A DNA stretch of 64,000 bases from Epiperipatus broadwayi (Eukaryota > Onychophora > Udeonychophora > Euonychophora > Peripatidae). This document shows, piece by piece, positions 50,107-60,756 of the stretch. The position numbers and the translations under genes are program-made. Positions within the stretch are counted from its first letter, which is position 1; each line of letters opens with the position of its first letter. The notes under the pieces were generated by a model that saw nothing but the letters and a program-made list of their open reading frames with translations, had not been told where the DNA came from and did not search any database. Location: positions 169,501 to 233,500 of the forward strand of contig JAQFVV010006428.1 of the NCBI GenBank assembly GCA_028023455.1, written 5' to 3'.

Positions 50107-51480
50107 TAAATGTTGTCAAACTATTCCTTCAGCTTTATTGAACATCAATACTCCAAAAAAATAAACACTGTCCAAAATAAATATACAATTACAGGGTTTT
50201 GTTAACTTCATAGCACATCTACAGATATTATAAAATACCATTCATATTCCCTAAATATCCTAACTTAATAATCTCCTGAATTTATGCTCACCATATTACT
50301 AATACCAGGTCACTATCCTATTCTTATTTCCTAAAGATTTATCAGGTCTTACATTGACAAATTACTAGCTTGCATATTCAAATAATAAATAAAATTCAAT
50401 TATAATTAGAGCAATCTTACTAATCCATAAGAAAAGATTTCTTACTTCATTATTTTATATTCTTAACCACATACAAACTAATCAGATAATATTTGAACAT
50501 CCAATAATATGAAAGTTTTTTTTACAAAGAATCACACAAAGATTTATTATCATGTTGGTTTATATTACTATTATAAAATCATAATATGCATATTCCAAAT
50601 AAATCCTGATCTCACAATGTTTTAAAATGTTGTACAAAATGTGTTTACATATAATTAAAACATTTATACTTCATTCATTATTATTCATAGGCAATCTAAA
50701 AAGAAATAAAATATACATTATAAAATTATCAATATTCATTAGTTGTTACCAAGTGACATTATCTCATCATTATCACTTTTTGCAGTCTTCTTTTCTCCAA
50801 CTAGATATAACATCGCATACATAAAAAAAAACATCCATACTTCTATTTAAATGTTCTAATTTAAATTATTAAATATTATACTATAGGATTCTAATACCAT
50901 AAATAATTAATATTCATGTTCCTATTCTTATTAATCAAAAATTTACATTTTAACTAAGTTAATCAATAAAAAAAATCAAGACTATAATTACATATATCTT
51001 CAATTAACTCTTCAATTGACGAAGGTTCTTGATAAAGTTAAAAAAAAAAAGTTTATTATTTTCTCGAGTGTTTTTTTTTTTTAAAAAATGTTCTTCTCAA
51101 AATGCTTTGCTACATCTCCTCTGTTGCTATAATGACGAATAAGACAATATATTTCCAGTATTAAGAGCCATCCAAATTTCTGCTATACACAATAGCAGGT
51201 TAAAAAAAAAGAATAATAAAAAATATTATGACGTCTTGAAATCTAAAAATTTAAATAAAATAATCATCAATCTATTCTGGAATAGTTAATACAATAATAG
51301 TTTATAACTTCTATAGTACAGAATAATGATTATTGAAATCATATTACTAAAAAATAATCCTGTGAAGCTTCCTAGAATATTCCATATTGGTGTAGTAATG
51401 CATTATGTTCCATTTGGCTTAGCTTGATCTATCCAGATAAATTATTTGTGCAATATTTATTTCCATAACTTTATCCTTTT
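50107..51480. other. No gene seen
   Basis: AT-rich sequence with homopolymer A and T runs. The 65-codon plus frame at 50,627-50,824 has only AT-driven residues. Confidence 0.4.
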
Positions 51481-51869
51481 TGTTTAATCATATATTTACT
51501 TTCGGTACTAGTAAACTATTCACTGGGCAGCCTGTGTTGGCACTGTTTCTGTGTAAAAACACAGAATTATACCACTTTCACGGCTGAACCTACAGCTAAT
51601 AAACGAGTGATCATTAACATATGAGTAGATCGTATGTAGTGGTTATAATACATGGCCAATTACTTCTGCATATCAATAATACTACATCTACTAACAATAC
51701 TATGATCGTATAGTTTGCCGTTGATTTTATTGCAGGTTGAATTCCTATGCATATTGACAGAATTTGTATCATCACTAGAATTTAAGATGAGAGTGTGAGC
51801 ATTGTCTTCTTTTTCAAGTGTTTATTTGTTGATGTTTAAGATTTTCTGTATTTCCCAACTGAAAGATTT

Positions 51870-52307
51870 TTGCGTACTAGTAATTGTCAGCGTATTATTG
51901 ATATTTGTCAAAAATTTTTTTTGGCTAATTTTGGCTTTTTTGGGTGTCAAAAAAGACAAAGTAAAATTTCTCAAGCTCTCTGGCAGACAATTGGAGTTGT
52001 TTGTGGAAAAATACCGTTTCTGTCATTACTCGGACAAGAGTTGAAAAAGAAAAACAAAATGTCTACCACATTATTATATTTGTGGGATGTCCCAAACAGA
52101 GAAAATGAGGCAGTTGCATTTTTTCAAGCCCAAAACATCATGCCATTCGTTACAGTTGATTTAGTTCAGTCATATGTGGTTAATAAATTTATTTTCTGGA
52201 AAGGATTTGTGTATTGTTTGCGATTATTTTTATCTGTATATCATGTAATTAACACCCAGAATGACAGTGTTAAAAAGGTGCAGTGTAGTTTGATGGATAT
52301 CTCTTGA
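51870..52307 (+). pseudogene. Truncated transposase-like frame inside the Merlin-like element
   Basis: A 145-codon frame. From an internal ATG at 52,060 it reads MSTTLLYLWDVPNRENEAVA, then FFQAQNIMPF. In layout this recalls the start of ISXO2-like (Merlin) transposases, where an EA...FLQ...G(I/L)(I/L)P helix precedes a CxxC zinc finger. Here the CxxC and the later DDE catalytic region are absent, and the frame ends after a hydrophobic, family-unlike stretch. The part before 52,060 (CQRIIDICQKFFLANFGFFG) is of unclear meaning. It is non-functional as it stands. The family assignment is by pattern memory only. Confidence 0.4.
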
Positions 52308-52598
52308 TTGATTGATTTTTTTTTAAAAAAAAATACTTCTTCTTTTGACATACCTATTCGTTCCACTTAGAAGCAAAAATAGGTTTTTTGTTGTTGTTGT
52401 TTTAAATCAATAAACAGCACGTTAAGCAGATTTTAAAAATGAACCAGAGCTTAATTTTTGTTGTTAAAAAAGAATAAAAATACCGGATGTTTTATTGAAA
52501 AAGTTAAATTGTCCCTTATTACTTTGAAATGTATCGAATCCAAAACCAAAAAATAAAAGACGTATGTAAAAAAGAAACAGTAGATTTAGAATGGAAAT

Positions 52599-52611
52599 CC
52601 CCCCCCCCCCC
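52599..52611 (+). repeat. 13-base poly-C run
   Basis: Thirteen C inside the Merlin-like element, in an A-rich stretch. Confidence 0.95.
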
Positions 52612-52712
52612 AATAAAGGCATATGTCAAAAATTATGTACTTTTGAGATCCAAAAAAAAAGGTAAAAGTCTCCTTTATAGTTTGAAATTTATCAAATAAA
52701 AACCCAAAAATT

Positions 52713-52804
52713 AATTATGTCCAAAACAAACAACAACAATATATTAAATATTAAAAAAAAAATTATGTCCAAAACAAACAACAACAATATATTAAATATT
52801 AAAA
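52713..52804 (+). repeat. 48-bp tandem duplication
   Basis: Two practically identical units beginning AATTATGTCCAAAACAAACA lie inside the Merlin-like element. The near identity implies a recent event. Confidence 0.92.
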
Positions 52805-53262
52805 TATATATATTACAGCCATATGTTAAAATATGATCTATTAGATGAAAAAAATCTAGTGGCCTGGTAATGTTATAACTCTCTGTTTTTAACTAGAAAC
52901 AGTGCCACCAAAGGCTGCACAGTTAATAGTTTACTAGAACCTTACTTTCTTTATAGGTTTCTTCCTTAGTAAATTTATTTCCATTTAGTACTTATTTTCA
53001 GTGTTTCATTATTATCTTAATTTTTAGGTTTTCCAGACAAACTTTTATAAGTGTGTATTAACCCTTTTAGACTTTAGGTATTTTTATAAAATATACGCTT
53101 TAGTGAATATTTTCCATGAGTTTTTTCCTAAATAATTTCTTGTAAAATATTTTTTTTAAAAAATGTTTCCTTCAGAAGGATATAACATTTGATCTTTTAA
53201 TATATTTCTATAAAATTATCATAAAGTATACTTGTCATATTGTTTCTTAACTCTGGACAAGC

Positions 53263-53466
53263 TTATTTTACTATATAAAATAATGCATCTTTACTTTTAG
53301 ACAGCAAACAGTTTTTCCATTTAAGTTTCTTGTACAATGTCCATACTGCTATTTTATTCATTAGAACAGTCCTCTTGTTCCGCACTAATGAAACTGTATC
53401 AACAAATATTATATACATTTTTAAGATATTATAAATTGAATATATTTTACTTCTTGGTATATCCAT
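53263..53466 (-). CDS. Small open frame downstream of a TATA promoter, unknown
   Basis: The first ATG of this minus-strand frame (AAAATGG context) opens 67 codons, basic at the end: ...NKRTVLMNKIAVWTLYKKLK... Upstream the frame stays open to about 53,541 without an ATG. It lies about 275 bases downstream of the TATA/initiator pair at 53,739-53,796 on the same strand, which is the only reason to take it seriously. No motif is recognised. An AT-rich chance frame is at least as likely. Confidence 0.2.
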   Translation of the reverse strand: MDIPRSKIYSIYNILKMYIIFVDTVSLVRNKRTVLMNKIAVWTLYKKLKWKNCLLSKSKDALFYIVK

Positions 53467-53738
53467 TTTATTATCACAAAGTTCTAAATTAGATTTTGAT
53501 AAAATACTTCTGGTAAGAAAACTTTTAAAAACTAGCAACACATATTAAATGAAGTTACTAAAATATTTTAGTTTACACTCTCTTTTTGCAAAATACTTTT
53601 TTAAAATAATACCTATTAGTTTTTACAAATAAAATTATAAGAGAGCACTAAAATTGACTGAAATAATAAAATTAAAATTACAATCACTTTGATAGCTTCT
53701 GATATGATTCAGCTACCTTTAATACATTATTAATCACA

Positions 53739-53796
53739 GACTGATAAATCAACTGCAATGGTATTTATACCCTGTAAGAATACCTTATCCTATTGG
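53739..53796 (-). promoter_or_regulatory. Core promoter-like CCAAT + TATA + initiator array
   Basis: On the minus strand, CCAAT (complement of 53,792-53,796), TATAAATA (complement of 53,762-53,769) and TCAGTC (complement of 53,739-53,744) follow in order. If transcription starts at the A of TCAGTC (53,742), TATA begins 27 bases upstream and CCAAT about 50 to 54 upstream, which is textbook spacing. TCAGT is the invertebrate initiator consensus. It could belong to a gene or to a degenerate LTR. I found no LTR ends around it. Confidence 0.45.
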
Positions 53797-53809
53797 TTGA
53801 TTTTTACTT

Positions 53810-56769
53810 TTAGTTTGATATCAAATTTGCATAATGTTGCAAACTTACACAATTAAATTTCAAAATAAAAATTATGATGTATTAAAACTTTAAAAATATT
53901 ACCTAAATATTACTTTTAGATCAATTATTATTTTACTAAATTGATTAAATATCTTTAAAAAGACTTTTAAAAGCACTATTTAATAAATTATCCCACTTTT
54001 AATATTTAATTTATCTATTTTTATTTTAACAAAATATTTAACTTTTTTTATTAACTGTATTCGTTTTTTTATTACATTATTTAAACATGTTATACAATAG
54101 TTAACTTAATATTTAATATTTGCTTTATGCTAGGTAATAATTCTATCCAATTCTATAATGCAATTTTACAATACTTTGAACTTTACTAATAAATACTAGC
54201 AAGCAAGTGTGTAACTATTATACAGGTCACATGATTAATAATCAAGACAGACTATCCGATTTTTCTCTGTCTGGGAATAAATAAATTGCTACACTTGTTG
54301 TATTAAATATAATAATATAATTATATAAAATTTGGAAAAATATAATTTGGAAAATATAGAATTAAATACAATTTTCACTACCATAAAAATTACTTTTAAA
54401 ATATATGACATTAATTATAATTATTAAATATAATTTATGAATTTAAATATAACATTTATTTAACAATCAGTTTAAGACTATTAAGAACAAACTTTTAAAC
54501 ATACTTTTAAATATTTATAGCTGTATTATTTATTATGGCCAGCTTTTGAAACCATATGAAATAATATTTTTAGCTTTATTTAACTGTTCGTAAGTGATTC
54601 ATTATAATTTTATGCACTATATAATTTTATTTAGCTCTAAATTGTACTTTTAAGATAACATTAATAAAATATAATTAACCCATCAAGAGAACATATTCCG
54701 AAATTTAATTTTTTTTTAGTAATTTACTGTGTTAAGCTGTTTCTGACCTATAGAAAAGGGCACAATATATATATATCATACCTTTCATTTTTTATTATTA
54801 TTAATCCCTATCTTAAATATGCCAGTAAAGGTATTTGATACTAAAATGTATTGTCTTATATATTTGTATTTTTTTCTTGTTCACAGAGTTCTTATATGAT
54901 TAAGCTTTATATATGTGTGTTTCTTTTGTTCATAGACAAAGATCTATGGGACTCTATAAACAAGAGAAAAAAACATATGTAAAGTTTAATCCATGTTAAT
55001 ATCAAAAACTTTACTGACATATTCAAAATAATGATTAATAATAATAAAAAATGAAAGACATGATAAACACTCTGTTATTCATGCATTTTTTTTGTGATTT
55101 AATATATGAATTTAATAAAGATCTACTTAATATTATAACTTCTTCTTTAAATTTTCCTTATTTGTAAAAATATATTCATGGCTCTCAAATAATTTTTAAC
55201 TTGTTGCAAGTCTCAGATTTGGCTCAAAAGTTTGCAGACCTCTGATCTAGATGGTAATGATCAAACCTCTTCTGATCCTTATATAAATACATATGTAGAG
55301 TACACTGGCTATATTTCCTAATTATTATATACTAAATTTTATTTAATAGTCTCAACAGTTTATAAGGGTTTTCTTGAATGGACAGAGTTTGAATTTCATT
55401 AATCTGCATTTAAAGTACCACTAGACTACACATCAATGGATTATTATTTGGCATAACCATTGCAGTTTTCATGGTAAAAACCTGTTTCGATTAGCTCAGA
55501 ACATGAGCATTCAGGAATCAGCACAATGATATATATATAAAAGGGAGTCTACTGAGCGAATAACCCACAGACAAGTAAAGTTAAATAACAATATTATTTA
55601 TTTAGATAATCTCGTGTGACTTAAAAATTAATTTTAGAGATTATTATTTGATGATTAAAATAAATAAATAAATTTATCAAAGTTTAACTATAAATATTAA
55701 ACGGATTTAACTAACAAATATATTTGCTTCCATTATACTGATAAAATTTCGTTAAGAATAAACAGAAAAAAAAATAACAATAAATATAGTAATTAAAATG
55801 AATGCATGGCATTTATATTTTAAGTAGGTCTCATATGTCCATATAAATTTAAATTCTTACGGCTGTTTCTTTGTTAAGCCTACCATTGGGGGATAAGTTC
55901 AGTCTGAAGTATAAAGACATCTCTGCTGCATAATTCTGGCTGGATTTTTTTGGCTATGATAAATTTGTTGCATAAACATGCACACAGTATAAATTCAGGC
56001 TATTGAAAATAGTTCTATGTGGGGGAAAATCTCCCTTTTATTTCTAGACTTTTGCTAGGTGGTTCTTCAAAGTTGGAAAAGTTACATTATATGGGCACTG
56101 ATTGGAACATTTCAGCTGGGTTTAGCCAATCATGTTTATTCTTCTTCCTGAAAATGATGTTTGAATTCTAGCTGAAATTTGTGTCAATGTTAAGCAGCCT
56201 TCTTAGACAATATAAATGTTTCCAGTTTTAAAATTATAATCTCTTTGAGCTATTCTGATGCAACCAATAAAAACTTTGGCTTTCCACCTTCGTTGTGGTT
56301 ATCATTATTTTATTTTCCCTCTTTTATCACATTTCTCAAGCAAAGGATAACCTTCCCATGAAGCTGTTGCTTGTTTTCAATCTCAACTTTAATTCATGCT
56401 TTTTGGTTCAGAATAATTTACCACTATTTTTTTAAATTCTTTCATTTGAAGTTCAACCTTAATTACACTTTATCATTAACCTTAATTAGTTTTTTTTTAT
56501 ATAGGTTTTAACTTTAATTAATTTTTCAATGAAGTTACCAAATATATAATTTTATTTTATAATTATTAGGCATATGTTGCAAATTTTATGAATTTCTCTT
56601 CTTGATTACACATTTTATTACCCTTACATAACTATAAATATAATTTAAATTTAGATAGATATAAAATATCAGTCGAGAAAATATTTGTATTGTGTTTATA
56701 TTTTATCATTTTATGCATGAGAATTTTGTGTATTCCCCATTTTGATAAGCTTGTATTATAAGTTTAATA
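53810..56769. other. No gene seen
   Basis: AT-rich sequence with a short TA run near 54,766 and a TATATAAAAGG near 55,537. From 55,860 to 56,330 the sequence is less AT-biased and has AATAAA near 56,266, suggesting an old dispersed repeat, but I saw no second copy. Confidence 0.35.
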
Positions 56770-56841
56770 TAATAAGCATGCTAATAGTTCTAAACAAGCT
56801 TTATTGATAAATGCTACAAGAGAAAATATTTAAAATCTCTT

Positions 56842-56918
56842 TCTAGAATTATCCTCACACTCAAACCAGTTTCAAACTAATAACTCTCATCAGTGAGGTA
56901 CTGGGATATTTACACACT
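56842..56918 (-). ncRNA. Hammerhead ribozyme-like motif with complete core
   Basis: Read on the minus strand. CTCA is followed by CTGATGA (complement of 56,887-56,893), a GAGTT-ATT-AGTTT stem II with wobble pairs, GAAAC (complement of 56,869-56,873), the near-palindrome ACTGGT as minimal stem III and U as the cleavage-site base. TGAG then pairs with CTCA (four bases of stem I). Further out, AATATCC pairs with GGATAATT and TCTAG with CTAGA. All core bases are present, so this is the copy most likely to retain activity, probably as a dimer because stem III is so short. Confidence 0.6.
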
Positions 56919-57199
56919 AGATCTAAAATATCAGCACAAGGCCATCTCTTATCTAATACTTAACTATTAAATAGAAAATCTGAAATTTTCAGACATCTAT
57001 ATGTCTTCAAATTCAGCTATTTAATTTAAATAGCTATATGAGTCTGAATAATATATATGTAGCTGAAAATTATTCAGAACCATATAGTTATTTAAGTTAT
57101 ATAGCTGGATTTGAAGACATATGGGTGTGTGAAAATTTCAGATTTTCTACTTTGTAATTAAAGTATTAGATAAGGACTGGCATTGAGTTGGTATTTTAG

Positions 57200-57281
57200 A
57201 TCTAGTGTCTGAATATCCTAGTGTCACACTGATGATAGCTATTAGCTCAAAATTGGTTTGGGGATAAGGATAATTCTAGAT
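57200..57281 (+). ncRNA. Hammerhead ribozyme-like motif, core G12 mutated
   Basis: CTGATGA lies at 57,229-57,235, with stem II AGCT-ATT-AGCT. The next box reads AAAA where GAAA is required, so the catalytic G12 is lost and cleavage is not expected. Stem I is strongly supported: GAATATCC (57,211-57,218) pairs with GGATAATTC (57,268-57,276) with one bulge, and ATCTA with TAGAT outside it. It lies just upstream of, and in the same sense as, the PLE coding relic. Confidence 0.6.
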
Positions 57282-57353
57282 AGAGATTTTAAATGCTTTC
57301 TCTTGTGGTATTTATTGAAAATCTTGTTTAGAGCTATTAGCATGCTCATTACA

Positions 57354-59345
57354 CACAGCTGATATTATTAGATTTATAGTTTGTGATGTCTTAAAAAATA
57401 TGAAACTACCAAAAAATAATTTATCTAAAAGAGAATTTATTGCACTTCAAAATTTAAAAAAAGATGATTCTATTGTTGTTATTCCAGCAGATAAAGGAAA
57501 TTCAACAGTTGTACTTAATTGTTTAGATTATAATAATAACATTGTAGATTTATTAAATGATGGAACTTATAAAAAGATTATTAGAGATCCTCTGACATAT
57601 TTAAAGGAAAAGACAAAATGTCTAATCAAACGTTCTAGTATAGATGAAGATATTAAAATTTCTCCAAGAGAAGGTTCTTCATTATATCCTAAATTTTATG
57701 GTTTGCCTAAAATTCCTAAACCTGAGATACCATTGTAACCTATTGTGTGTGCTATAGTTTCTCCCACACATGCTTTGGCTTGATATTTAGACCAATGCAT
57801 ACAACCATTGACAGACAGGATTCCATCAAGAATTAAAAATTCAAGTCATTTTGTTTTTATAATTAAAAACTTAAAATTAACTGGAACTGATTTATTGGTT
57901 AGTTTTGATGTTTCTTCTATGTTTACCAATATTCCTGTTGAAAAAGCATTAAGTATAATAGCACAATACAATGATTTACCTGATTTTATTATTCCATTAG
58001 TGAAGCATTGCCTTGAAAATACATTTTTTGCTTATAATTCTCAAAATTTTAAATAAATTAAAGGCCTTTCTATGGGATCTCCACTGTCACCTGTAATTGC
58101 TGATCTTTTCATGGATAATTTTGAAAGTCAAGTATTATGTGCAGCTACTAAAAAACCTTCTATTTGGCTTAGATATGTGGATGATACATTTGTCATATGG
58201 CATTTATGCCTTAAATTCTTTTCTTATTTTTATAAATAATTGGCATCCAAATATTAAATTTACTATGGAACTGAAAAATAACATCGCTTTCTTTTCTAGA
58301 TGTTTTAATTGGAAGAAAATGTGATGAAACATTATCAATATCAGTTTACAGAAAATCCACCCATACAAACAAATATCTTGATTTTAATTCTCATAATCAT
58401 CCTGCATAATTTTTATAGCAAAAATCTTTTGACTAGAGCTTATAATTTATCTGATAAAGAACATCTTACTCAAGAAATAGAACTTACAAAAATATTATAC
58501 TTTCTAATAATTATAATAGAAACATCATATGTAGGGCTTTACATAACATTAATACTAAAAAAAAAAAAGACGAAATTGGCAATTCATCTTTTAATAGAGT
58601 AATTTTATCTTACATTAAAGGGGTTACTGATAAAATCAGTAGAAGTCTATCTTGTTTTAATATAAAGACTACTTTTTCTACTGGCAAAAAAATTGGTGAT
58701 TTTTTATATAATCCTAAAGGCAGAACATTTTTGGAACACCAAGAAGTTTATGAAATTCCATGTTTGCAGTGTTCAAGAAGCTATGTGGGTCAATCTAATA
58801 GACAAATAAATGTCAGAATTAAGGAACATAGAAATGACTTTAATCAAAAAATTAGCTCATCAGTTTTTACTTTCCATTTTTTAGAAATTGGTCCCAAAAT
58901 TGATTTTGACAATACTAAAATACTTGCTAATTTGGAAAGATATGATTTAAAAACCATGAGAGAGTCAATTGAAATATTAGAGAGACCTACTAGTCTAAAT
59001 AGGGCTAATGAAGTACAACGTAATCCAGCTATGTGGAAACCTCTCATTTTACCTAATATTAATTTAAAATTAATAGATGAAAAAACTGAGGGAAGTAAAC
59101 ATTTTGATAAGCCTCATATTGTGAATGCTGAAGTAATTCAAGTTGAATCTCGTTTCTCATCTTGCACTGAGGCACATTATTGTTTGAGATCTAACAATTT
59201 TTCTTTCAAAAGTTGACCTTGATAATAGCGGTTACTAGTCTGTCAAAATATTGGATTGTAATGCAAAATAATACACAGTTTATACCCAAAAAGTATTATT
59301 TTATCTACATCATATAACTGTCAAAACATTAAATATATATATATA
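57354..59345 (+). pseudogene. Penelope-like element (family 1): RT plus GIY-YIG endonuclease, inactivated
   Basis: This is the best PLE copy. The first frame (57,400-57,738) has DDSIVVIPADKGNSTVV and FYGLPKIPK, typical of the PLE amino-terminal RT region. After a TAA, SFDVSSMFTNIPVEKAL (RT motif A) follows at 57,900-57,950. GLSMGSPLSPVIADLFMD (motif B) is at 58,063-58,116 and RYVDDTFVIW (motif C, catalytic aspartates intact) at 58,171-58,200. Frameshifts near 58,200, 58,300 and 58,420 lead through the [13 protein letters not shown] region and the linker LTRAYNLSDKEHLTQ. The GIY-YIG domain is open from 58,731 to 59,216, with EVYEIPCLQCSRSYVGQSNR, then NVRIKEHR. In-frame stops at 57,736, 57,781 and 58,054 plus the shifts make it dead. 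The 5' end is truncated against the terminal-repeat pair. The 3' end is a (TA)n run at 59,333-59,345. Confidence 0.95.
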
Positions 59346-59364
59346 TTGTAATGGTATTGGTATA

Positions 59365-59382
59365 TAATATGACGTCATATTA
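59365..59382. promoter_or_regulatory. 18-bp perfect palindrome centred on a CRE (TGACGTCA)
   Basis: TAATATGACGTCATATTA contains TGACGTCA at 59,370-59,377, the full-length site bound by CREB/ATF bZIP dimers. It lies 20 bases after the PLE's TA tail, at the start of the least repetitive part of the window. Function is an inference. Confidence 0.5.
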
Positions 59383-59734
59383 ATTTAGACATTAAAAGTA
59401 AAAGTTCGCAAATAAAAACTTCTTTTTTTTAAGTTTTAAAAATAGAAAATTAATATCATCTTAAACTCATATATACATAAAATCAGACAGATAAAAAAAT
59501 TATTAAAAGAAAACTTTATAAAAAAAAAAAGTAAAAAGTTTTAAGACTAAATTTTCAACAAAAACTTAAAAGATTTAAAGATAAAAATATATCTTTAAGA
59601 ACGTACAAATTTAATTAATTCTATTGTATAAAATGGAAATGATTATTTTAATTAATAAAAGTAAGCTAGCCGTTGGTCATTCCAAAATTTTTAAGTAAAG
59701 GTCAGATAGGAGAAAAACAATAGGAGCATAATAG

Positions 59735-59829
59735 CCAATAAAAGAAATCCCTCAGGAAATGGACCTCGATGAAAATATCATCATCATAATGGCATAATGT
59801 CCACTTGATCCGAAAGTTTAATATAAAAG
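59735..59829 (+). promoter_or_regulatory. CCAAT and TATA motifs, possible plus-strand promoter
   Basis: CCAAT lies at 59,735-59,739 and TATAAAAG at 59,822-59,829, about 85 bases apart. A GTAAGA donor-like site follows at about 60,073 after a stretch with moderate GC. If real, it would start a transcript toward the exon candidate at 61,241-61,553. The 76-codon frame 59,837-60,067 downstream is not convincing as protein. Confidence 0.3.
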
Positions 59830-60561
59830 GAAAAGTTTGGAAATAAAAAAAAGACAGAGATGTGATAGGGAGAGACATGCTATATGTGTTAGTGCAAGAA
59901 GAGTTGAAGGAGAAGGGATTGAAATGACACACTCTTTAATCCCTTCAGTTTTTCTTAAAAAAAAGAAGAGGGATGACCAATCATTTTCCTATATTGCAGA
60001 CCACAGGACATCGGGGGAATTAATGCTAGCTCCAAATTGCAAGCAACTGTTAAGCATGGATTTTTAAAACTGTAAGAACTTTATGAACTCTAATGAACAT
60101 TAATTCTAAAACTTTCCAGTATTTGAAAACAATAAGAACTCTAAATGATAAACTTTTCAATATTTAAATAGAAGTAGAATTTCCTATCTGACTAAATTAT
60201 TTATCAATTATTTTATTGAATGTATTTTTTTTTAAATCATTTCCATTAGTTTATTTTTTCCATTCTTTAAGTTTTTATTATGATTTTTTTTGTTAAACTA
60301 AACTTTTAATAAATTTAAATTTAAGTCGGGCGTGAATGGCTGCATAGATTTGTAAAGTTAAGTTAGTTTAAGAGAGGGGAAATCTTAGGTTATTTGTTTC
60401 ATAGTTAAATTGGATTAATGTATTGGATATATTGGTGTAATTTAGTAAATGTAGTATGACGGTCCACTACATGCAGGATCACATTATACGACTGCACTTG
60501 GGCAAAATAAGTCCCATTTCATACTTACCATCTGAAGCAGATGTATTCCCTGCTCCTTGGA

Positions 60562-60756
60562 TCACCCCTTTAGCTTATGGAATGGGATAGTAAGATGGAA
60601 AAAAGAACCGCAATCCCTTCCTATAGTTTTTTTTATTGCTCTTCTCGCCAGACAGATGTAACATTCCTGTACTGAATGGGAGACAATTTCTTCTTTATAA
60701 CCATGCTCTTCATATGTGAATTCCTGACAGTATGGTATTTGTGCTGTCGTATTCAT
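60562..60756 (-). CDS. Exon-like open frame with cysteines, unknown protein
   Basis: A 64-codon minus-strand frame with a protein-like mix: YCQEFTYEEHGYKEEIVSHS, then VQECYICLARR and a later DCGSFF, giving four cysteines. An AATGTAG acceptor-like site directly precedes the ATG. A perfect GTAAGT donor-like site lies downstream (complement of 60,526-60,531), but a TGA ends the frame before it. It could be a terminal exon of a small secreted or cysteine-rich protein, or a decayed exon. The cysteine spacing fits no family I can name. CpG retention and the lack of nearby repeats support host sequence. Confidence 0.3.
   Translation of the reverse strand: MNTTAQIPYCQEFTYEEHGYKEEIVSHSVQECYICLARRAIKKTIGRDCGSFFHLTIPFHKLKG

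Larger units (their letters stand above)
51504..52941 (+). mobile_element. DNA transposon, 1,438 bp, 8-bp TSD, Merlin-like
   Basis: TTACTTTC occurs exactly at 51,496-51,503 and 52,942-52,949. Inside it the ends are inverted repeats of about 78 bp: the left end begins GGTACTAGTAAACTATT and the right end, reversed, GGTTCTAGTAAACTATT. Pairing continues through GGCACTGTTTCT and AAAAACA. The combination of an 8-bp duplication and ends starting GG is shared by Merlin (IS1016/ISXO2-type) elements. hAT and P elements also make 8-bp duplications but have different ends. The interior carries a short peptide that supports Merlin. The element is too short and broken to encode a full transposase, so it is a non-autonomous or decayed copy. 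Confidence 0.85.
56770..57352. mobile_element. Head-to-head pair of PLE terminal repeats
   Basis: The arms 56,770-57,045 and 57,065-57,352 are reverse complements, from AGCATGCTAATAG...TCTAAACAAG at the outside to TAGCTGAA...TTCAGAC at the centre. Each arm is a copy of the PLE terminal repeat also found at 46,481-46,760 and 47,439-47,600. The right arm abuts the PLE coding relic at about 57,354 and has the same orientation. Inverted, partial terminal repeats are a known peculiarity of PLE copies. Each arm holds a hammerhead-like core. Confidence 0.88.

Noticed and set aside
58097-58324. Plus-strand frame over the PLE motif B/C region
   Set aside because: Mostly a shifted shadow of the true PLE frame. 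Only its last third coincides with PLE sequence, after a frameshift.
58844-59047. Minus-strand frame of 67 codons (and its counterpart at 38,999-39,223)
   Set aside because: Antisense shadow of the PLE endonuclease region, present in both copies because the sense sequence is conserved.
59837-60067. 76-codon plus-strand frame after a TATA box
   Set aside because: Lys/Arg-rich early part and no motif. The overlapping opposite-strand frame 59,702-59,932 is equally open, so neither is supported.
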